Positions 1 through 5,227 of a DNA stretch of 5,455 bases are shown piece by piece. The DNA is taken from positions 1-5,455 of the forward strand of contig JAGGRU010000129.1 of assembly GCA_021159425.1 (NCBI GenBank). Reading direction: 5' to 3'. The translations under genes were made by a program, and so were the position numbers. Under the pieces are notes generated by a model. It was given only the letters and a program-made list of their open reading frames with translations, was not told the DNA's origin and did not search any database. This stretch comes from Sulfurovum sp. Lineage in GTDB: Bacteria > Campylobacterota > Campylobacteria > Campylobacterales > Sulfurovaceae. The stretch's first letter is position 1. Each line of letters opens with the position of its first letter.

Positions 1-2
1 AT

Positions 3-137
3 ATTAAAGATACGAAGAAAAAGAAAGAGACACTGTTGGCGTATTTGAAAAATGATACACCCTCTTATATCTGGAGTAATGAAAAGGTTTCAGAAGTGTA
101 TTTTAATGATAAAGAGAAGTTTGTAAATGGAAAATAG
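3..137 (+). CDS. 3' end of an unrecognised gene (partial)
   Basis: An open frame runs from the window's left edge to a TAG at 135-137 and encodes the last 44 residues of a protein whose start lies outside. The visible part is hydrophilic and lysine-rich (DTKKKKETLLAYL near its start), with a TPSYIWS segment in the middle and a KFVNGK end. It shows no membrane segment or motif that I recognise, so no function is assigned. The frame overlaps the Nudix gene start by 11 nt (127-137). That kind of overlap is usual for translationally coupled genes of one operon and is the main reason to believe the frame is real. The other two forward frames stop within the first 50 nt or so. Confidence 0.6.
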   Translation: MKDTKKKKETLLAYLKNDTPSYIWSNEKVSEVYFNDKEKFVNGK

Positions 138-696
138 TATTGAAGATTTTACTCTGAACCCACTTGTTGATCCTAAATTTATTTCTACTTCATTGGCTAC
201 ATACAAGCAAAATGAAATTAAGAAAAGTTGGGAAATTGTTCAGGCTCATGACTCTGTCTCTATACTGATCTACCATACCGAACATCAGAAATTTATATTG
301 GTAAAACAGTTCAGACCTGCTGTATATGTGAACAATAATGAGGGGATGAGCATTGAACTCTGTGCCGGGATAGTAGATAAAGAATTGACTTTGCAAGAGA
401 TAGCCCAAGAGGAGATAGAAGAAGAGTGCGGGTACGATGTTCCTCTTGAAAATGTAGAAAAGATCACTTCTTTTTATACCTCTGTCGGTTTTGCAGGATC
501 TAAGCAGACACTTTATTATGCTGAAGTGGATGAACGCATGAAAGTATCAGAGGGAGGTGGCGTAGATGCTGAAATGATTGAAGTGATTTCACTTACTATA
601 GAAGATGCCAAAGCATTTATTTATGATGAAAGTATTGTGAAAACACCAGGTTTGATGTTTTCTTTTATGTGGTGGTTTGATACGTTTAAGAAATGA
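127..696 (+). CDS. Nudix hydrolase, probable UDP-sugar diphosphatase (NUDT14-like)
   Basis: A 189-aa Nudix-fold pyrophosphohydrolase, predicted to be cytosolic and to cleave a nucleoside diphosphate linked to a sugar (UDP-sugar or ADP-ribose) in a Mg2+-dependent way. The Nudix box spans G81-Y103. It ends in EEIEEECGY, which keeps the metal-binding E96, E99 and E100 and G102, but two consensus positions differ: L87 replaces the usual Glu and E95 replaces the usual Arg. Before it are a QFRPAVY strand (61-67) and ELCAG (77-81). After it come YTSVGFAGSKQTLYYAEV (117-134) and GGGVDAEMIEVISL (143-156). ELCAGxVD, EECGY and the GSxQT stretch recall human NUDT14 (UDP-glucose pyrophosphatase) more than the ADP-ribose enzymes; this is from memory and substrate remains an inference. 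The start is preceded by a weak purine-rich site (AGAGAAG, 113-119) 7 nt upstream and overlaps the preceding gene, suggesting coupled translation. Transcription probably ends at the hairpin just downstream. Confidence 0.85.
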   Translation: MENSIEDFTLNPLVDPKFISTSLATYKQNEIKKSWEIVQAHDSVSILIYHTEHQKFILVKQFRPAVYVNNNEGMSIELCAGIVDKELTLQEIAQEEIEEECGYDVPLENVEKITSFYTSVGFAGSKQTLYYAEVDERMKVSEGGGVDAEMIEVISLTIEDAKAFIYDESIVKTPGLMFSFMWWFDTFKK

Positions 697-699
697 TAG

Positions 700-764
700 A
701 TCTCAGGAATCCTAAACTTGTTTAGGCAAATTTTTTTCTCAAACAAGTTTGAGATTCCTGATAT
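700..764. repeat. Nested double palindrome between convergent genes
   Basis: Arms 700-723 and 741-764 pair over 24 positions with two mismatches (702/762 and 712/752) and one G-U (713/751), leaving a 17-nt loop. Each half is also a small palindrome by itself: 711-726 (CCTAAACTTGTTTAGG) and 738-753 (CTCAAACAAGTTTGAG), which are near reverse complements of each other. The DNA could therefore form one long hairpin or two small ones. The architecture recalls interspersed palindromic repeats placed between convergent genes. Whether it is repeated elsewhere in the genome cannot be seen here. Confidence 0.6.
711..737 (+). terminator. Rho-independent terminator after the Nudix gene
   Basis: A 6-bp stem (711-716 with 721-726, CCTAAA/TTTAGG) closes a CTTG loop and is followed, after CAAA, by seven T residues (731-737). 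It begins 14 nt past the Nudix stop codon. The stem is short, but it sits inside a longer palindrome (700-764) that could fold as one extended hairpin and serve the convergent globin transcript as well. On the minus strand there is no T-tract after the structure, so classic termination is only supported for the plus strand. Confidence 0.65.
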
Positions 765-770
765 ACAATA

Positions 771-1268
771 TTATTTGTCCTCTTTGGCTTGTGTAAATGC
801 TGCGTAATAGGTACTTCCGTCTGCAAAAGTGTTGACTGTGAGTTTTGAAAAATTTTCAAGATAATCCCAAAAGTCTTCTATGAGCTTTTGATCTATCCCT
901 TTAAGTTCTTGAAGGGCTTCACGCATGGTACCAAGCCACTCAATACGTGATTTTTCAGTGATGGAGAAATCATCATGCAGACGGATCATAAATTCATTAA
1001 GCTCTACACCTTTTGCTGCTTCTTCATATATTTTTGGTCCTCCGCAAATTTGAATAAAAAATTTGGTGTTCTTCACTTTGATCGCTTCAAATTCATCTTC
1101 ATCCTGTGGGAAAAAGTGAGCAATATCACTCTCGTAAATTTTATCATAAAAGTTATACATAAGTTCACGCATGCCATCTTCACCACCGACAGCTTTAAAA
1201 AACTCTATAGCTGGATTATGAAAGTGTACTGGTGCACCTTTTTCTACTGGGCTAATATCCATTGACAT
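771..1268 (-). CDS. Truncated (2/2) hemoglobin, probably group II
   Basis: A 165-aa heme protein of the truncated globin family, which binds O2, NO or related ligands in the cytosol; family members act in NO/peroxide protection or oxygen handling. Residues 22-48 match the A/B helices (FFKAVGGEDGMRELMYNFYDKIYESD), with the B9-B10 Phe-Tyr pair at F40-Y41. GGP is at 76-78, the proximal heme His is H98 in RLHDDFSI, and the conserved Trp of helix G is W111 in EWLGTM. GGPxxY plus RxHxxFxI and the G-helix Trp fit group II best; group III is less likely. The protein is longer than the usual 120-135 aa, with about 20 extra residues before helix A and a tail after the H helix. ATG at 1268 is preceded by AAGGA with about 8 nt spacing; Met3 would sit further off. 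It is downstream of aguB, but a TATAAT box in the 75-nt gap suggests separate transcription. Confidence 0.88.
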   Translation of the reverse strand: MSMDISPVEKGAPVHFHNPAIEFFKAVGGEDGMRELMYNFYDKIYESDIAHFFPQDEDEFEAIKVKNTKFFIQICGGPKIYEEAAKGVELNEFMIRLHDDFSITEKSRIEWLGTMREALQELKGIDQKLIEDFWDYLENFSKLTVNTFADGSTYYAAFTQAKEDK

Positions 1269-1291
1269 GATTTTTCCTTATGTTAAATATA

Positions 1292-1327
1292 TTCCATGAT
1301 TATACCGTAGGGTCGATTTATCGACCA
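1292..1327 (-). promoter_or_regulatory. Putative promoter of the globin gene
   Basis: Reading the minus strand, a perfect TATAAT lies at 1304-1299, which would start transcription near 1292 and give a leader of about 24 nt that carries the AAGGA ribosome binding site. No good -35 hexamer is seen: the position 17 bp upstream reads TGGTCG. That hexamer falls in the arm of the 1311-1326 palindrome, so a protein bound there could control this promoter. Weak -35 boxes are common in Campylobacterota. Confidence 0.5.
1307..1326 (+). repeat. REP-like element: GTAG head plus perfect palindrome
   Basis: GTAG (1307-1310) is followed directly by a perfect 6-bp inverted repeat, GGTCGA (1311-1316) and TCGACC (1321-1326), around a TTTA loop. 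A GTAG tetranucleotide at the foot of a short hairpin is the hallmark of REP sequences mobilised by RAYT (TnpA_REP) transposases; that is family knowledge, and the assignment here rests on one copy. It lies 17 nt past the aguB stop with no T-tract after it, so it is a poor terminator. Its alternative role would be an operator overlapping the globin -35 region. Confidence 0.45.
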
Positions 1328-1343
1328 TTAATTCAGACATACG

Positions 1344-2228
1344 TTATTCATCACAATATCTTTTTAAAAGACAAGCGTAATTTTCTATGCGTCTGTCACG
1401 CAAAAATGGCCAAATGTCTCTTACTTCTTTTGTTCGTTCGTGTTCTATGTTTGTATAGAGGATCGTTTCATCTTCACTGTTTGCTTGTGTAAGAATTTCA
1501 CCTTGAGCACCACAAATGAATGAATTGCCCCAGAAACGTGTTCCTTTCATGACCCCGGAACTGTCTTTTTCAAATCCTACACGGTTACAGCTAACTACCG
1601 GAATGGCATTGGCTATGGCATGTGAGCGTTGTATGGTGATCCAAGAGTCAAGTTGTCGATCTTTTTCTTCCTGGCTGTCTTCATCAAACCAGCCTATGGC
1701 AGTAGGGTAGATGAGAATTTCAGCCCCTTTGAGTGTCATAATTCTGGCAGCTTCCGGATACCACTGGTCCCAGCAGATGAGAACACCAAGTTTTCCAACA
1801 GAAGTTTGAATGGGTTCAAAACCCAGATCCCCCGGGGTAAAGTAAAACTTTTCATAGAATCCGGGATCATCAGGAATATGCATTTTTCTGTATTTACCTG
1901 CAACAGAGCCATCTTTTTCAAAAACTACGGCGGTGTTATGGTAAAGTCCGGCTGCTCTTTTTTCAAAAAGGGATGTTACTAAAACGATACTGTTTTCTTT
2001 TGCAATATTTGACCAGTACGCTACATCTTCTTCAAAACTGTTCGCATAAGAAAAAAACTTTGTATCTTCACTTTGACAAAAGTATTCCGTTTGATGGAGT
2101 TCCTGTAAAACAATTAATTGTGCACCTTGTTTACTTGCTTCTTCTATTTTGTCTGTTGTGACTTGAAGTGTCTTCTCTTTTGAATCATAATATTTTTGTT
2201 GAATAAGAGAAACGTTTATTTTTGTCAT
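1344..2228 (-). CDS. aguB: N-carbamoylputrescine amidase
   Basis: A 294-aa cytosolic nitrilase-superfamily (carbon-nitrogen hydrolase) enzyme that converts N-carbamoylputrescine and water to putrescine, CO2 and ammonia. The catalytic triad is visible: E43 in LQELHQTEYFC, K115 in YRKMHIPDD and C152 in LICWDQWYPEAAR. The ELHQTEYFCQ stretch, HIPDDPGFYEKFYFTPGD (117-134) and GTRFWGNSFI (229-238) are typical of the plant/bacterial AguB subgroup rather than of general nitrilases, and the length is normal for it. The ATG lies 10 nt after the aguA stop, and its AAAGGA binding site overlaps that stop (TAAAGGA), so translation is probably coupled to aguA. The product feeds putrescine and spermidine synthesis; in Campylobacterota this usually continues by the carboxyspermidine route, whose genes are not in the window. 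Confidence 0.95.
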   Translation of the reverse strand: MTKINVSLIQQKYYDSKEKTLQVTTDKIEEASKQGAQLIVLQELHQTEYFCQSEDTKFFSYANSFEEDVAYWSNIAKENSIVLVTSLFEKRAAGLYHNTAVVFEKDGSVAGKYRKMHIPDDPGFYEKFYFTPGDLGFEPIQTSVGKLGVLICWDQWYPEAARIMTLKGAEILIYPTAIGWFDEDSQEEKDRQLDSWITIQRSHAIANAIPVVSCNRVGFEKDSSGVMKGTRFWGNSFICGAQGEILTQANSEDETILYTNIEHERTKEVRDIWPFLRDRRIENYACLLKRYCDE

Positions 2229-2238
2229 ATTTTTTCCT

Positions 2239-3252
2239 TTAATAGGCTATTTGCATCGTTGAACAGTGCAGACTCCCGCCTTGTTCTATCAGTTTTAGGC
2301 ACTTTATCGGAATGATCTCTTTATCCGGGAAGAGGGCTTTAAATATTTCTCCAGCCTGTTTGTCATTTTTATCATTATAAGTAGGATAGAGTAGTGTATC
2401 ATTGGTAATGAGAAAGTTTGCATAAGTAGCAGGCAGTCTATGGTTCTCATCATCATATTTTCCCTCGCACATGGGCAGTGCTGCCAGCTTATATGCATTC
2501 CCCTCTTTTGTCGTAAAAGTTTGTAACTGTTCTTCCATTTTTTTCAGTGCTTCGTAGTGCTCATCTTCTTTATCGTCACACTTCACATAGGCTATTGTCT
2601 CTTTGTTGACAAATCTTGCTAAAGTATCTATGTGGGAATCGGTGTCATCCCCTGCCAAATAGCCATGATCAAGCCATAGAACTTTATCTGCTCCAAGATA
2701 GTGAAGTAAAGTTTCTTCTATCTCTTTTTTACTTAATCCACCGTTTCTGTTTTTGTTACATAGGCACGCAGAAGTCGTTAAAATTGTTCCTTCTCCGTCA
2801 CTTTCTATAGAACCGCCTTCAAGTACAAAGTCTATGGTCTCAAGAGGTGTAGTTCCCATGTAGCCTTTTTTGTGTAAAGCACTGTTGACAGTATTGTCAA
2901 GGTCAGCTTTAAACTTACCACCCCATCCGTCAAATGTGAAGTCAAGGAGTTTGCTCTCTTCATTCTCTTTAATGCTGATGTATCCGTAATCACGTATCCA
3001 GGTATCGTTGGTTGGAATCTCTATAAAGGTCATATTCCTGGTAGAACAGAACAGTGAAGATATTTTTTCTTTATTTTTGCAAATGATATAGACAGCTTCA
3101 CTATAGGCAATAGCTTGTGCAATACGTATGAAAGGTGAAAGTGCAGCTTCCAGATCAGATTCACACGCTTCATTATGCCAATCTGTATCTTCATGAGGAA
3201 AAGAGAGTAGTACGACACGTTGCTTTTCCCATTCTGCAGGCATCCTTAACAC
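2239..3252 (-). CDS. aguA: Agmatine deiminase
   Basis: A 337-aa agmatine deiminase (agmatine iminohydrolase) of the peptidylarginine-deiminase-like family (PF04371) that converts agmatine to N-carbamoylputrescine and ammonia. Landmarks, numbered from the chosen start: LRMPAEWEKQ (2-11), NDTWIRDYG (82-90), EGGSIESDGEGT (145-156), HGYLAGDDTDSHID (196-209) with the catalytic His at 207, LPATYANFLITN (273-284), and GGSLHC near the C-terminus with the nucleophile Cys330. Most relatives read GGSIHVDGEGT where this one has GGSIESDGEGT. I chose GTG at 3252 because AAGGAG lies exactly 6 nt upstream and the resulting N-terminus matches the family. The longer frame from GTG at 3282 starts inside a tandem repeat without a binding site, and the ATG at 3243 has no room for one. 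It is the first gene of the aguAB operon, divergent from alr. Agmatine itself must come from arginine decarboxylase or uptake encoded elsewhere. Confidence 0.94.
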   Translation of the reverse strand: MLRMPAEWEKQRVVLLSFPHEDTDWHNEACESDLEAALSPFIRIAQAIAYSEAVYIICKNKEKISSLFCSTRNMTFIEIPTNDTWIRDYGYISIKENEESKLLDFTFDGWGGKFKADLDNTVNSALHKKGYMGTTPLETIDFVLEGGSIESDGEGTILTTSACLCNKNRNGGLSKKEIEETLLHYLGADKVLWLDHGYLAGDDTDSHIDTLARFVNKETIAYVKCDDKEDEHYEALKKMEEQLQTFTTKEGNAYKLAALPMCEGKYDDENHRLPATYANFLITNDTLLYPTYNDKNDKQAGEIFKALFPDKEIIPIKCLKLIEQGGSLHCSTMQIAY

Positions 3253-3258
3253 AAAGCA

Positions 3259-3264
3259 CTCCTT
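3259..3264 (-). promoter_or_regulatory. Ribosome binding site fixing the aguA start
   Basis: AAGGAG on the minus strand, 6 nt before the GTG at 3252. This is the strongest Shine-Dalgarno in the window and decides for the GTG over the in-frame GTG at 3282 and the ATG at 3243. Confidence 0.75.
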
Positions 3265-3273
3265 TTTTATCAA

Positions 3274-3301
3274 ACTATTCACTATTCACTATTCACTATT
3301 A
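3274..3301. repeat. Heptanucleotide tandem repeat (4 x 7 bp)
   Basis: Three exact copies of ACTATTC (3274-3280, 3281-3287, 3288-3294) and a fourth ACTATTA (3295-3301) lie head to tail in the 71-nt region between the divergent aguA and alr starts. They fall in the presumed 5' leader or promoter of aguA and just upstream of the alr -10 box. Such short arrays can gain or lose units by slipped-strand replication, which here would alter promoter spacing rather than a reading frame. Confidence 0.85.
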
Positions 3302-3312
3302 ACTTGATTAGC

Positions 3313-3318
3313 TATAAT
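3313..3318 (+). promoter_or_regulatory. Putative -10 box of alr
   Basis: A perfect TATAAT, preceded by GC, ends only 5 nt before the alr ATG at 3324. Normal spacing would place the transcription start at or next to the A of the start codon, predicting a leaderless mRNA. That fits the absence of any Shine-Dalgarno sequence in front of alr. No convincing -35 is seen; the expected position falls in the heptanucleotide array. Confidence 0.45.
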
Positions 3319-3323
3319 CATTT

Positions 3324-4328
3324 ATGGCATTTATTACAATAAACAGACAAAACTTTCATCATAATCTTAACCAAATTGCATTAAAAACCGGCTCAGTTGA
3401 TAAAATAGCCATTGTACTTAAAGACAATGCTTATGGACATGGCTTAAAGATCATGGCAGGGCTTTCAAACGAGTTTGGCATAAAGCATGCGATCGTTAAG
3501 AATTTAAAAGAAGCAGAAGTGGTTAGAGAATTTTTTGAGACGATTTTAATTTTAAGTGATGAAATAGTGAAAGATGATCTTTGCTCATTTACGATAAATG
3601 CTCTTTCTGACATTGTCAAAGCTGAAAAAGGTGCAAAAGTTGAACTTAAAGTAGACACAGGAATGCATCGAAATGGTATCGCACTGGATGAACTTGAGGA
3701 AGCTTTAATTCTAATTGAAAGACAGGGTTTGAATTTAGTGGGTGTGATGACACATTTTCGTTCAGCTGATGTTATGGGATCGGAGCTTTTTTGGCAGCAA
3801 AAACAGTTTGAAACTGTAAAGAATAAAGTACGACAGAATGGTTTTATAAACGTTAGATTCCATTCTCATAACTCTGCAGCCATTTTAAGGTCTAGAAATT
3901 TTGATGAAGAGTTGGTGAGAGTAGGAATTGCCGCTTATGGATATAACGAGCTTCCTTACCCCTTTGATGATTTTTCTCTCAAAGCGGTGATGATGCTACA
4001 TGCTTCAAAAGTATCAACAAGAGAAGTCAAAAAATCGCAAAGGTTAGGCTATGCAGGTGATTTTACAGCCCTTAAAAATATGACTGTATCTGCTTATGAT
4101 CTGGGTTATGGTGATGGCTGGACAAGGGCAGACAGCTCAAAGCCATATGTCACAGTAGAAGGGCTGCCTATACTTGGGAGGGTTTCTATGGATTTCATAC
4201 TATTAGAGAGTCAAAAAGATGAAGTCATTATTATGAACAATGCAAAAGAGGCTGCCAAACAGTTTGGAACGATCTCTTATGAAATGACAACTTCACTGAG
4301 CAGTGAAATTCCCAGAACAGTGATTTAG
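3324..4328 (+). CDS. alr: Alanine racemase
   Basis: A 334-aa PLP-dependent enzyme that interconverts L- and D-alanine, supplying D-alanine for peptidoglycan. It has the family order of a PLP-binding barrel and a C-terminal beta domain. The PLP lysine is K33 in [18 protein letters not shown] is at 111-118 (with the substrate/chloride-site Arg at 116), THF with H144, RVGIAAYG at 199-206, the second catalytic base Y262 in LGYGDGW, and GRVSMDF at 285-291. The C-terminus (SSEIPRTVI) resembles the usual ISxRxPRxY end. It is somewhat shorter than the common 360-380 aa, with no motif missing. The start is supported by the typical MAxIxINRxNFxHN opening, although no ribosome binding site precedes it. 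It is divergent from aguA and followed by an AT-rich spacer, so it is probably transcribed alone. Confidence 0.95.
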   Translation: MAFITINRQNFHHNLNQIALKTGSVDKIAIVLKDNAYGHGLKIMAGLSNEFGIKHAIVKNLKEAEVVREFFETILILSDEIVKDDLCSFTINALSDIVKAEKGAKVELKVDTGMHRNGIALDELEEALILIERQGLNLVGVMTHFRSADVMGSELFWQQKQFETVKNKVRQNGFINVRFHSHNSAAILRSRNFDEELVRVGIAAYGYNELPYPFDDFSLKAVMMLHASKVSTREVKKSQRLGYAGDFTALKNMTVSAYDLGYGDGWTRADSSKPYVTVEGLPILGRVSMDFILLESQKDEVIIMNNAKEAAKQFGTISYEMTTSLSSEIPRTVI

Positions 4329-4380
4329 TTACTAAAGATTATCCTTGTTAAAAATAATAAGCATTAGTTTCAAAATATAG

Positions 4381-4409
4381 AAATAAATAAACCTATAGTT
4401 TATTTATTT
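4381..4409. terminator. Perfect 12-bp AT-rich hairpin after alr
   Basis: AAATAAATAAAC (4381-4392) and GTTTATTTATTT (4398-4409) are exact inverted repeats around a CTATA loop, 52 nt past the alr stop. The stem is long but nearly all A/T, and no uninterrupted T-run follows, so termination is plausible rather than shown. Its right arm shares ATAGTTTAT with the inverted repeat in front of abiEi, so it may instead belong to the abiE control region. Confidence 0.45.
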
Positions 4410-4415
4410 AAAATA

Positions 4416-4446
4416 TTTAGAACTAAAGTATAGTAATAGTTCTAAA
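4416..4446. promoter_or_regulatory. Candidate AbiEi operator (inverted repeat)
   Basis: TTTAGAACTA (4416-4425) and TAGTTCTAAA (4437-4446) form a perfect 10-bp inverted repeat around an 11-nt spacer, centred about 35 nt before the abiEi ATG. A second, outer pair surrounds it: ATAGTTTAT (4395-4403) and ATAAACTAT (4459-4467, running into the start codon). AbiEi antitoxins of studied AbiE systems repress their own operon by binding inverted repeats in the promoter, so these repeats are the obvious candidate sites. Binding itself is inferred. Confidence 0.55.
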
Positions 4447-4458
4447 ATATGATAGAAT
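4443..4458 (+). promoter_or_regulatory. Candidate -10 boxes of the abiE operon
   Basis: Two -10-like hexamers precede abiEi: TAAAAT (4443-4448) and TAGAAT (4453-4458). The first would start the mRNA near 4455, the second at about the ATG itself. Neither has a clear -35. Both overlap or adjoin the inverted repeat at 4416-4446, consistent with repression by promoter occlusion. Confidence 0.3.
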
Positions 4459-4465
4459 ATAAACT

Positions 4466-5227
4466 ATGAGTTTAGAAAAAGAGTTAAAATTAAAACAACT
4501 GTATCAATTGTTACCCGAAGGTGTCGTTGCAGCAAGTTCATGGTTCGCCGCTAATAGCTATTCTTCACAGCTAGTCTACAAGTATGTTAAAAACGGATGG
4601 CTGACCAAACTTGGGAACGGAGCCTACATAAGACCTGCATCCATACTGGAATGGCAAGGGGTTGTACTGGGAATACAAAAGCTTGCAGGACTGCCTTTTC
4701 ATGTGGGAGGACTTTCTGCACTAAATATATTAGGTTATGCACACTATCTACCTATAGGGGGAGAAAAGACAATCTCTCTGTATGGAGAGAAAACACCTCC
4801 TGCTTGGATAAGACAAATAGAATCACTTTCATTCACTTTTCATAAGAAGCCTCTCTTTGGAGATCTAGGATTAAAGAAACAGAATACCTCTGTACGAGAT
4901 TGGCAGATAACTATCTCTTCACCCGAAAGAGCTATACTTGAACTTCTGTATCAAGTTGGGGATAGCGGAGTAGATTTTAAATTTGTAGCAGAGATATTTG
5001 AAGGGTTGACGACATTAAGTCCAAGGGTGCTAAATGAGTTACTTCAGAACTGTAGCAGCAGAAAAATAAAACGATTGTTTCTCTTCTTTGCAAACTACTA
5101 TAACTTTCCCTGGGCTAAACACATCAGTAAAGAGTTAGAGTTAGGTGCAGGAAAACTACAGATAGTAAAAGACGGAAACTACAATAAAACCTATATGATC
5201 ACCGTACCAAAGGAATTTAATGCTTGA
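4466..5227 (+). CDS. abiEi: AbiEi-type antitoxin / transcriptional repressor
   Basis: A 253-aa antitoxin of the AbiE type IV toxin-antitoxin/abortive-infection family (AbiEi_3 type: N-terminal winged helix-turn-helix plus C-terminal antitoxin domain). The N-terminal part (about 1-95) has the family pattern: LLPEGVVAASSWFAANSYS (15-33), YVKNGWLTKLGNGAYIRP (40-57), WQG (63-65) and PFHVGGLSALNILGYAHYL (77-95). The C-terminal part contains SSPERAILELL (151-161), typical of these proteins. In known systems the N-terminal domain represses the operon and the C-terminal domain counteracts the toxin without a stable toxin-antitoxin complex. The gene overlaps the next frame by 8 nt, as expected for a coupled antitoxin-toxin pair. 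The ATG lacks a recognisable ribosome binding site (GATAGAATATAAACT precedes it). No frame damage is seen, so the antitoxin appears intact. Confidence 0.92.
   Translation: MSLEKELKLKQLYQLLPEGVVAASSWFAANSYSSQLVYKYVKNGWLTKLGNGAYIRPASILEWQGVVLGIQKLAGLPFHVGGLSALNILGYAHYLPIGGEKTISLYGEKTPPAWIRQIESLSFTFHKKPLFGDLGLKKQNTSVRDWQITISSPERAILELLYQVGDSGVDFKFVAEIFEGLTTLSPRVLNELLQNCSSRKIKRLFLFFANYYNFPWAKHISKELELGAGKLQIVKDGNYNKTYMITVPKEFNA
5209..5214 (+). promoter_or_regulatory. Ribosome binding site of the AbiEii gene
   Basis: AAAGGA lies 5 nt before the ATG at 5220, inside the last codons of abiEi. Together with the 8-nt overlap it supports this start and coupled translation of toxin after antitoxin. Confidence 0.7.

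Noticed and set aside
975..1265. 96-codon plus-strand frame opposite the globin gene
   Set aside because: It is the antisense of a clear globin gene, the translation is rich in Phe/Lys/Ile with no motif, and there is no ribosome binding site.
1311..1326. Palindrome considered as the aguB terminator
   Set aside because: No T-tract follows it on the minus strand and the stem is only 6 bp; a REP-like element or operator fits better.
1280..1492. 70-codon plus-strand frame with a hydrophobic, leucine-rich end
   Set aside because: It crosses the aguB 3' end and the control region, and its hydrophobic look is antisense of the charged AguB C-terminus; no start signals.
1629..1982. 117-codon plus-strand frame opposite aguB
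   Set aside because: It lies wholly within the conserved aguB gene on the other strand and has no family features; a shadow frame.
3274..3301. Tandem 7-bp units considered as a CRISPR or iteron array
   Set aside because: There are no spacers and units are too short for CRISPR; no replication protein gene or plasmid context supports iterons.
3306..3319. GATTA...TAATC inverted repeat around the alr -10 box, considered as an operator
   Set aside because: The arms are only 5 bp and consist of the A/T-rich -10 sequence itself, expected by chance in DNA this AT-rich.
4597..4845. 82-codon second frame inside abiEi
   Set aside because: It is out of frame within a well-matched AbiEi domain and has no ribosome binding site or recognisable composition.
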